Shown here: one piece after another, positions 6,369 through 11,055 of the stretch
Position numbering within the stretch: the first letter of the stretch is position 1
How the letters are laid out: each line of letters starts with the position of its first letter
Assembly: GCA_964436315.1 (NCBI GenBank)
Contig: CAYTCZ010000126.1
Coordinates: forward strand, 1 to 11,055
Direction: 5' to 3'
Length of the DNA stretch: 11,055 nt
From: CAYTCZ01 sp964436315
Lineage (GTDB): Bacteria > Actinomycetota > Thermoleophilia > Gaiellales > Gaiellaceae
The notes under the pieces: model-generated
Seen by the model: the letters and a program-made list of their open reading frames with translations, nothing else
Told to the model about the DNA's origin: nothing
The model's database searches: none
Program-made: the position numbers and the translations under genes

Positions 6369-7022
6369 TCAAGTTTTGGGGTCGACAACCTCCGCCGTCA
6401 GAGCCTCGATTCCCGGAAGGACGACGTCGGCCGCGGCGAGCGCCTCCTTGTCAGGCGGATAGCGCGGGTTGGGGAGCGCGACAACGCGCATCCCGGCTGC
6501 TCGTGCCGACAGAATCCCCTTATGGGAGTCCTCGATTGCAGCGCACCGAGCTGGATCAACGTCCAGTCGGCCGGCGGCCTCCAGATACACATCGGGCGCC
6601 GGCTTGCCGCGCGCCACCTCCTCGGAGGAAACGGTCACGCGAAAGCTTTCGGTGAGTCCGCTGAGGTCGAGCACGAGGTCGATGAGTGGACGGTTTGAAG
6701 AAGACGCGACCGCGAGCGGCCAGCGACCGGCGAGCTTTCTCACTGCACGCGCCGCTCCGTCGATGAGCGGGAGATCCGCTCGATAGCGCTGCTTCATCTC
6801 GTCGACCACAGCCTCGTTGATTTCGGTCGGCGTCATCTCGAGACCGATCACGTCGCTCATGTACACGGACCACTCGGTGGAGCTCATGCCCATCATGTCT
6901 CGCTGTGCTCCCTCATGCCAGCGGCCACCGCGCTCGCGTGCGAGGGTCTCGCGCACGTCATCCCAGACGTGCTCGGAGTCGACGATGACTCCGTCCATAT
7001 CGAAGACGACTGCCTCAATCAT
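6369..7022 (-). CDS. HAD-superfamily phosphatase/phosphomutase, beta-phosphoglucomutase-like
   Basis: A 217-residue cytosolic HAD hydrolase of subfamily IA. Motif I is VVFDMDGVIVDSE, with nucleophile D8 and acid/base D10. An alpha-helical cap of about residues 15-85 follows. Motif II is VASSSN (S107/S108), motif III is the lysine K140 in ARGKPAPDVYLEAA, and motif IV is AIEDSHKGILSARAAGM (E164-D165), including the Asp-Ser-x-x-Gly-type loop shared by beta-phosphoglucomutases and sugar-phosphate phosphatases. All catalytic residues are intact and length is normal. The likely substrate is a small phosphorylated sugar or polyol, but sequence alone does not separate a mutase from a phosphatase. The ATG at 7022 lies one residue before the first beta strand; no clear Shine-Dalgarno precedes it. 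It is convergent with fabF, divergent from trkA, and shows no obvious functional tie to either. Confidence 0.88.
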   Translation of the reverse strand: MIEAVVFDMDGVIVDSEHVWDDVRETLARERGGRWHEGAQRDMMGMSSTEWSVYMSDVIGLEMTPTEINEAVVDEMKQRYRADLPLIDGAARAVRKLAGRWPLAVASSSNRPLIDLVLDLSGLTESFRVTVSSEEVARGKPAPDVYLEAAGRLDVDPARCAAIEDSHKGILSARAAGMRVVALPNPRYPPDKEALAAADVVLPGIEALTAEVVDPKT

Positions 7023-7129
7023 CGGAGCGAGTCGGCCGATTCAGATGTGGGCGGTGGAGCGACTGCGAGTCAAAGGGTGAGGAACTGTAGTGAACGCAAG
7101 GAACTTTGGGTGCCCGAGCGCCACTCGGT

Positions 7130-7141
7130 CGCCGATCGGCG
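7130..7141. promoter_or_regulatory. 12-bp perfect palindrome upstream of trkA
   Basis: CGCCGATCGGCG is a perfect palindrome in the divergent HAD-trkA intergenic region, 23 bases before the candidate -10 box of trkA. That position overlaps or lies just upstream of where a -35 element would be, as a dimeric regulator site could. GC-rich palindromes also arise by chance, so function is not established. Confidence 0.3.
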
Positions 7142-7164
7142 GCTCGCCAGTCTGGTGAACGCTC

Positions 7165-7170
7165 TAAGCT
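7165..7170 (+). promoter_or_regulatory. Candidate -10 box for trkA
   Basis: TAAGCT (TANNNT class) ends 13 bases before the trkA ATG at 7184, predicting a leader of only about 6-8 nt with no Shine-Dalgarno sequence. The -35 region is not recognisable. Confidence 0.35.
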
Positions 7171-7183
7171 CTGCGGCGTTGCG

Positions 7184-8509
7184 ATGAAGATACTCATCCT
7201 CGGAGCCGGCCAGGTCGGAACGACGATTGTCGAGGCCCTCCACGACGAGCACGAGCTCACGATCATCGACCTCGACCCGGATCGGCTGTCCGAACTCTCG
7301 TACCGCTACGACGTTCTCACCGTGGAGGGGAATGGGGCGAGCCGACGCGTCTTGCAGTCGGCCAACGCTGAGCAGGCCGATCTCGTCATGGCCTGCACCT
7401 CGAGCGACGAGAGCAATCTGGTATCCGCGATGCTCGCGAAGGGCCTCTGTGAAGCTCAGACCATCGTTCGCGTCACCGAGGAGGAGCATCTCGAGGCCTG
7501 GCGGGAGCGGCAAATCGACGTCGACTTCATGGTTTCTTCGGAGGTCGAGACCGCCAATGCGGTTTCGGGGCACATCGGCATTCCGGCGGCCCGGCAGACC
7601 GATCACTTCGCGGAAGGTCAAGTTCAGATCGTCGAATTCGACGTACCCGATGACGCCGGCCACGGGGATGTCGTCGGTCGAATGCTTCGCGAAGCCGCGA
7701 TTCCGGATGACTCCAAGGTGGCGAGCATTATCCGCGGCGAGAGCGCCGTCATTCCGCGCGGAGATGCGACGATCGAGCCGGGCGACAGGGTCATCATCAT
7801 CGGCTCACCCCAAGCCGCGCGCGAGTGGAGTCGGATCATCGCTCGCGGCGAGCATCTCGTCGACGACGTGGTCATCTTCGGCGCCGGACGAAACGGTGTT
7901 GCCATCGCCCGCAATCTGATCGACCAGCGGATCAGAGTGAGGCTCGTCGAGGCGAGCGCCGAACGTGCTCGCAGAGTCGCTGAAGATCTCCCGAAGGCGC
8001 GAGTGTTCCATGCCACAGGTTTCGAGCCCGATTTCCTCGATCGCGAGCGTATCGCGGCGACCGGCGCGGCGGTGTTCTCGATGCGCCAAGATTCGAAGAA
8101 TCTGTATGCGGCAACGCTCGCTCGCGTACATGGTGTGCGATTTACCATCGCCGTCGTCGATGATCCGATCTCAGTCGCCGTCTTCGAGCAGGCGGGAATC
8201 GACGTCGCCGTGAACCCACGAATGGTGACGGCGGAAGAGATGGTGCGCTTCGCCCATGATCCGCGGATTCGCCAGCTGGTGATGCTGGAGGGCGACCGCT
8301 TCGAGGTGCTCGACATCACGGTCCGTCCCGAGAGCGAGTTCATCCGCAAGCCGTTCAGCGAGCTCCCGATCGCCGGCTCGCTGATCGGAGCGATCGTCCG
8401 CAACGGTACGGCTATCTTCCCGCACGGAAGCGACATGCTGGAGCCAGGCGACCGCGCGATTATCTTCACCGAGTCCACGCGCGCAACTGAGGTCGAACGC
8501 CAGCTGTAG
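7184..8509 (+). CDS. trkA: TrkA, NAD-binding regulatory subunit of the Trk potassium uptake system
   Basis: A 441-residue cytosolic protein made of two tandem RCK units, each a Rossmann TrkA_N domain plus a TrkA_C domain. The first nucleotide-binding loop is GAGQVG (7-12), with acidic D29 closing the second strand (TIIDLD). The second is GAGRNG (233-238), with E256 (RLVEAS). TrkA_C segments are visible around residues 145-210 (VQIVEFDVP, then RGDATIEPGDRVIIIG) and near the C-terminus (FEVLDITV, then DMLEPGDRAIIF). TrkA assembles beneath the membrane subunit TrkH as a gating ring that responds to NAD(H) or ATP/ADP. The ATG at 7184 was chosen because the Rossmann strand MKILILGAGQVG must be N-terminal; the frame is open to an upstream start at 7106, which would add 26 unrelated residues. 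trkH follows 85 bp downstream on the same strand, so an operon is likely. Both dinucleotide sites look intact. Confidence 0.93.
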   Translation: MKILILGAGQVGTTIVEALHDEHELTIIDLDPDRLSELSYRYDVLTVEGNGASRRVLQSANAEQADLVMACTSSDESNLVSAMLAKGLCEAQTIVRVTEEEHLEAWRERQIDVDFMVSSEVETANAVSGHIGIPAARQTDHFAEGQVQIVEFDVPDDAGHGDVVGRMLREAAIPDDSKVASIIRGESAVIPRGDATIEPGDRVIIIGSPQAAREWSRIIARGEHLVDDVVIFGAGRNGVAIARNLIDQRIRVRLVEASAERARRVAEDLPKARVFHATGFEPDFLDRERIAATGAAVFSMRQDSKNLYAATLARVHGVRFTIAVVDDPISVAVFEQAGIDVAVNPRMVTAEEMVRFAHDPRIRQLVMLEGDRFEVLDITVRPESEFIRKPFSELPIAGSLIGAIVRNGTAIFPHGSDMLEPGDRAIIFTESTRATEVERQL

Positions 8510-8580
8510 TAACTCCCGTCTGGCTCGTCGCGACGCGTAACGCCGGTGGGAACGCGGGAAGGGGACCTGCCCGCCGCGGT

Positions 8581-8612
8581 CGAATGGCACATTCGTGCAT
8601 CGAATAGCACGA
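8581..8612 (+). promoter_or_regulatory. Overlapping inverted repeats at the trkH start codon
   Basis: CGAATG (8581-8586) and CATTCG (8590-8595) can form a 6-bp stem with a 3-nt loop. TCGTGC (8593-8598) and GCACGA (8607-8612) can form a second 6-bp stem with an 8-nt loop. They share 8593-8595, so they exclude each other, and the second encloses the GTG start codon (8595-8597). A translational switch is possible; this is inference from base pairing alone. Confidence 0.3.
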
Positions 8613-10121
8613 CTGCCCGTTCTGGGGGTCGACCTCGGAAGTGCCCTCGACCTCGTCGGCGGTGTACTCAAATGGCTCGGGCTCGCCTTTGTCTTTCCGG
8701 CGGCACTTGCCCTCGGGTACGGGGAATCGGCGTGGCCATTCCTGGCTGCTGGGGCAATAACGACTGCGGTCGGTTGGGTGCTCGATTGGCTGACTGGAGA
8801 GAAGACCGGAGAACTCGTCGGCCCGCGCGAAGGCTTTCTCGTCGTCGCCTTGGTCTGGCTGTTCGTTCCCGCTTTCGGCGCTTTGCCGTTCTTGTTTGCC
8901 GAGACTCCACAGCTGTCAAACCCGATCGACGCGTACTTCGAGGCCGTGTCGGGGTTCACGGCGAGCGGAGCTACGGTCCTCGTCGAGATCGAGGCGCTCG
9001 ATCGATCGATGCTGATGTGGCGGCAGTTCAGCCACTGGCTTGGTGGCATGGGAATCATCGTGCTCGCCGTCGCGATTCTCCCGCGATTGCGAATCGGTGG
9101 CCGTCAGCTCTTGCAGTCCGAGCTCGCCGGCCCGACGGAGATTGAGCGTCTTTCAGCGACGATTCGCTCGACGGCGCGCCGACTCTGGACATTCTATGTC
9201 GGCCTCACGGCGGTGGCGGCGCTCGTTCTTGCGATCCTCGGCTGGTCCGGGGCAGATTCGGAGATGGATCTCTACGAAGCCGTTGCCCAGTCCTTCTCGG
9301 CGATTGCGCTCGGCGGGTTCTCGACGAAGGATGGATCGATCGGCGCGTTTGCGCCCATAACCCAATGGGCGGTGCTCATCTTCATCGTGCTCGCCGGCAT
9401 CAACTTCCTGCGGCTGTTTCGGCTCTTCGTCCAGCGACAGGTCCGCGTCGTGGCGAGAGATGAGGAGGTGCGTCTCTACGGCGGCTTCTTGTTGATCGGC
9501 TCCTTGTTGCTGATCATCGCGATCTTCGTCGGCGATCTTGCGAGCAGTGAAGACGGCGTTCGGAACGCGCTGTTCCAGGCCGCCTCGATCATGACGACAA
9601 CCGGCTTTGCGACGGCCGATTACACCCAGTGGGGAGCGCTTGCCTCGTTCACGCTCCTCGCGCTGATGTTCATCGGTGCGTCTGCCGGTTCGACCGGTGG
9701 ATCGATCAAGGTCGTAAGACATCTGTTGCTGTTCCGAATCGCCCGGCGAGAGATCGAGCAGACGGTGCATCGCGAGGCGGTCGTACCCGTGCGGCTCAGC
9801 GGCGCGGTCGTTGACGAGCGGGCGCTTCGTTCGGTTGCCACGTTCGTGCTTCTCTACCTCCTCACCTTCGCGATCGGCTCGATGCTCCTCGTGATCGATG
9901 CTCAGCGTGTCGATCTGGGCCTCTCGGCCTTCGAGGCCATCGGTGCCGCCGCTGCCACGCTCGGGAATGTGGGACCGTCCTTCGGCTTCTCCGGCCCGTT
10001 CGGCTCGTACGAGCCGTTCAGCGATTTCTCGACCGGCGTGCTGATCGGCCTCATGTGGCTGGGCCGCCTCGAGATCCTGCCGGTCGCTGTGCTCTTAACG
10101 CGGAGCTACTGGCGAGGCTAG
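8595..10121 (+). CDS. trkH: TrkH-type potassium uptake channel subunit
   Basis: A 508-residue polytopic inner-membrane protein of the TrkH/KtrB superfamily, conducting K+ (possibly with Na+ or H+) into the cell. After two leading hydrophobic segments come four membrane-pore-loop-membrane repeats. Each has a recognisable selectivity-filter glycine: SGFTASGATV (G125), IALGGFSTKDG (G240/G241), IMTTTGFATADY (G337) and AAATLGNVGPS (G457). The conserved GASAGSTGGSIKVVRH stretch follows the third pore loop, as in the family. The GTG at 8595 was chosen as the first start after trkA that leads into the hydrophobic N-terminus; no in-frame ATG lies nearby and no well-spaced Shine-Dalgarno is seen. GGAAGGGGA about 30 nt upstream is too distant, so the start carries some doubt. 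trkA lies immediately upstream and should encode its gating partner; aqpZ lies downstream. Confidence 0.92.
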   Translation: MHRIARLPVLGVDLGSALDLVGGVLKWLGLAFVFPAALALGYGESAWPFLAAGAITTAVGWVLDWLTGEKTGELVGPREGFLVVALVWLFVPAFGALPFLFAETPQLSNPIDAYFEAVSGFTASGATVLVEIEALDRSMLMWRQFSHWLGGMGIIVLAVAILPRLRIGGRQLLQSELAGPTEIERLSATIRSTARRLWTFYVGLTAVAALVLAILGWSGADSEMDLYEAVAQSFSAIALGGFSTKDGSIGAFAPITQWAVLIFIVLAGINFLRLFRLFVQRQVRVVARDEEVRLYGGFLLIGSLLLIIAIFVGDLASSEDGVRNALFQAASIMTTTGFATADYTQWGALASFTLLALMFIGASAGSTGGSIKVVRHLLLFRIARREIEQTVHREAVVPVRLSGAVVDERALRSVATFVLLYLLTFAIGSMLLVIDAQRVDLGLSAFEAIGAAAATLGNVGPSFGFSGPFGSYEPFSDFSTGVLIGLMWLGRLEILPVAVLLTRSYWRG

Positions 10122-10152
10122 GAGCACGCGCGACTCCGTCCGCCGTTGTTCC

Positions 10153-10158
10153 TAGTCT
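10153..10158 (+). promoter_or_regulatory. Candidate -10 box upstream of the small ORF and aqpZ
   Basis: TAGTCT (TANNNT class) ends seven bases before a GTG at 10166 that opens the small reading frame, so a transcript could start at or beside that GTG. It would also give aqpZ a promoter independent of trkAH, with a 5' region of about 138 nt. No clear -35 hexamer is visible. Confidence 0.3.
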
Positions 10159-10165
10159 CTCTGCC

Positions 10166-10306
10166 GTGCTCGAGGGAGACCACGGCCGCCGCCTCGTCGC
10201 AGAATTCGTCGGGGCCTTCGCAAGAACTGCCGTGGAGACCTCCGCCGTGGATGTCCAGACGAGCTCGGTCGGACCGGGCGAGAGGGCGCCGGAGCGAATC
10301 CAGTGA
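10166..10306 (+). CDS. Small hypothetical ORF resembling an aquaporin N-terminus
   Basis: A 46-residue frame from GTG 10166 whose stop overlaps the aqpZ start by 4 bp (GTGA). The protein contains GRRLVAEFVGAFARTAVE. RRLVAEFVGxF is much like the first helix of MIP/aquaporin proteins, but the hydrophobic stretch breaks off after about ten residues and the rest is polar (QTSSVGPGERAPER). It may be a decayed copy of an aquaporin 5' end, a short leader peptide coupling ribosomes to aqpZ, or a chance frame. The frame is also open upstream to 10055, but there it overlaps the end of trkH. Evidence for translation is limited to the 4-bp overlap and the nearby -10-like box. Confidence 0.3.
   Translation: MLEGDHGRRLVAEFVGAFARTAVETSAVDVQTSSVGPGERAPERIQ
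10291..10294 (+). promoter_or_regulatory. Shine-Dalgarno sequence of aqpZ
   Basis: GGAG lies 8 bases before the GTG at 10303. It is one of the few starts in this window with a well-spaced ribosome-binding site, and it supports the GTG as the true aqpZ start. Confidence 0.6.
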
Positions 10307-11007
10307 GTCAACGCCTTCGCATCTTCGCCGCCGAACTGGTCGGAACCGCCGTCCTCGTTATGGGCGGTGTGGGGAGTGCGGTGCTGGCAACTGCCGATCC
10401 CAGTATCGGAACCTTGGGCGTTTCGCTGGCATTCGGTCTCTCCCTACTGATCATGGTGTATGCGATCGGAAATATCTCTGGCTGTCACATCAACCCCGCT
10501 GTGACTGCTGGCTTGTGGGCCCTGCGGAAGGTCAAAACGGCGGACGTCCCGCTCTACTGGGCTGCACAGCTGGCCGGCGCCGCGCTCGGCGGGCTTCTCA
10601 TCTTCGCCATCGCCAACGGCGTCGATGGCTTCGACTCGACGAATAACTTCGCCCAGAACGGCTGGGACGAGTTCTCGCCTGCCGGCTACAACCTTGCTGC
10701 CACCACGGTGGTCGAGATCGTGTTCACCGCCTTGCTTGTGTTCGTTGTGGCCAGCACGGCACACGGCAAGTTCCCTGCCGCAGCGTCGGGGATAGCCATC
10801 GGACTGACGCTTGCGCTCATTCATCTAGCGACGATTCCGGTAGACAACACGTCGGTCAACCCGGCTCGAAGCTTCGCGTCGGCCATCTTCGCCGGCGTTG
10901 ACGCCTGGGAACAGTTCTGGGCATTTGTCGTCTTCCCGTTGATCGGCGGCCTGATCGGGGCTGGCCTGTGGTGGATCGTTGACGACTTCCGAAGAGCGTC
11001 CGCGTGA
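10303..11007 (+). CDS. aqpZ: Aquaporin Z-type water channel (MIP family)
   Basis: A 234-residue integral membrane protein with six hydrophobic helices and two half-helices carrying the NPA boxes GCHINPAVT (N64-P65-A66) and TSVNPARSF (N186-P187-A188). The aromatic/arginine selectivity filter can be read as F44, H174 (LIHLATIPV), T183 and R189. This is the combination found in E. coli AqpZ, with almost identical numbering, and it predicts a narrow water-selective pore and not a glycerol facilitator. The N-terminus RLRIFAAELVGTAVLV is a typical MIP first helix. The GTG start has GGAG 8 bases upstream. The gene lies 181 bp after trkH on the same strand and ends 48 bases before the window edge. 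Placement next to K+ uptake genes suggests a shared role in osmotic adjustment, which is inferred. Family and water selectivity are well supported. Confidence 0.93.
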   Translation: MSQRLRIFAAELVGTAVLVMGGVGSAVLATADPSIGTLGVSLAFGLSLLIMVYAIGNISGCHINPAVTAGLWALRKVKTADVPLYWAAQLAGAALGGLLIFAIANGVDGFDSTNNFAQNGWDEFSPAGYNLAATTVVEIVFTALLVFVVASTAHGKFPAAASGIAIGLTLALIHLATIPVDNTSVNPARSFASAIFAGVDAWEQFWAFVVFPLIGGLIGAGLWWIVDDFRRASA

Positions 11008-11055
11008 GAGGCGAATTACTGCCGTTAGCCGGTCGGATCGGCCACCAGACGTTTT

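Noticed and set aside
6299..6462. An Ala/Lys-rich plus-strand frame from the ATG at 6299, with ATTAG just upstream.
   Set aside because: It crosses the strong hairpin and runs antisense into the HAD gene; the basic Ala-rich composition is expected from GC-rich non-coding sequence.
7106..7183. An upstream start for trkA adding 26 residues.
   Set aside because: The TrkA family begins at the first Rossmann strand, which here starts exactly at ATG 7184; the extra residues are Arg/Ala-rich without structure.
7624..8610. A 328-codon open frame on the minus strand over trkA.
   Set aside because: It is rich in Ser, Arg and Thr with no recognisable motif and lies opposite a well-supported trkA.
8171..9058. 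A 295-codon open frame on the minus strand over trkA and trkH.
   Set aside because: It spans two convincing plus-strand genes, and its composition is that of an antisense shadow.
11008..11055. A possible terminator after aqpZ: GCCG at 11028-11031 with CGGC at 11039-11042, and TTTT at the window end.
   Set aside because: The stem has only 4 bp and the T-run is 9 bases further on and cut by the window edge, so it is too weak to annotate.
1..11055. CRISPR arrays, tRNA or rRNA genes, insertion sequences, and defence or toxin-antitoxin genes.
   Set aside because: I saw no regularly spaced repeats, no RNA gene consensus, no transposase and no defence domains apart from the integrase remnant.

Overview
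The window reads as chromosomal DNA of a GC-rich bacterium, most likely an actinobacterium (Actinomycetota, possibly an Acidimicrobiia-like lineage). The evidence is indirect: GC-rich codon use throughout, several GTG starts, start codons without Shine-Dalgarno sequences but with a -10-like box 5-13 nt upstream (the leaderless style common in that phylum), and a compact LigC-type ATP-dependent DNA ligase. No rRNA, tRNA, CRISPR array or insertion sequence is visible.

Layout. (1) 1-614, minus: a tyrosine recombinase/integrase running off the left edge, with two compensating frameshifts; it is either a young pseudogene or carries assembly errors. (2) 650-2637, plus: two translationally coupled genes, a stand-alone cyclic-nucleotide-binding-like (cNBD) protein followed by a larger protein fusing a cNBD to a glycerolipid (PlsC/LPLAT-type) acyltransferase. 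(3) 4823-2650, minus: a LigC-type ATP-dependent DNA ligase and a GT4 glycosyltransferase sharing a TGATG stop/start, convergent with the acyltransferase gene. (4) 4896-6134, plus: an orphan FabF-type beta-ketoacyl-ACP synthase II, divergent from the ligase gene. (5) 6135-6368: a non-coding convergent interval with small hairpins and a strong 13-bp terminator-like stem. (6) 7022-6369, minus: a HAD phosphatase/phosphomutase of the beta-phosphoglucomutase type. (7) 7184-11007, plus: trkA, trkH and a water-type aquaporin (aqpZ), with a small unassigned reading frame just before aqpZ.

How the genes may work together. TrkA and TrkH form a K+ uptake system (NAD-binding gating ring plus membrane channel), and AqpZ conducts water, so the right third looks like an osmotic-adjustment cluster. 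The acyltransferase, FabF and perhaps the glycosyltransferase point to membrane lipid synthesis. The cNBD fusion suggests that lipid acylation could be gated by a small ligand, which is the most unusual part of the window. These links rest on gene order and domain content only.

The strongest leads are the cNBD plus cNBD-acyltransferase pair, whose phosphate-binding cassettes and acyltransferase motif I both depart from consensus, and the small frame before aqpZ that resembles an aquaporin N-terminus. I found no clear evidence of a wholly new defence or mobile system.
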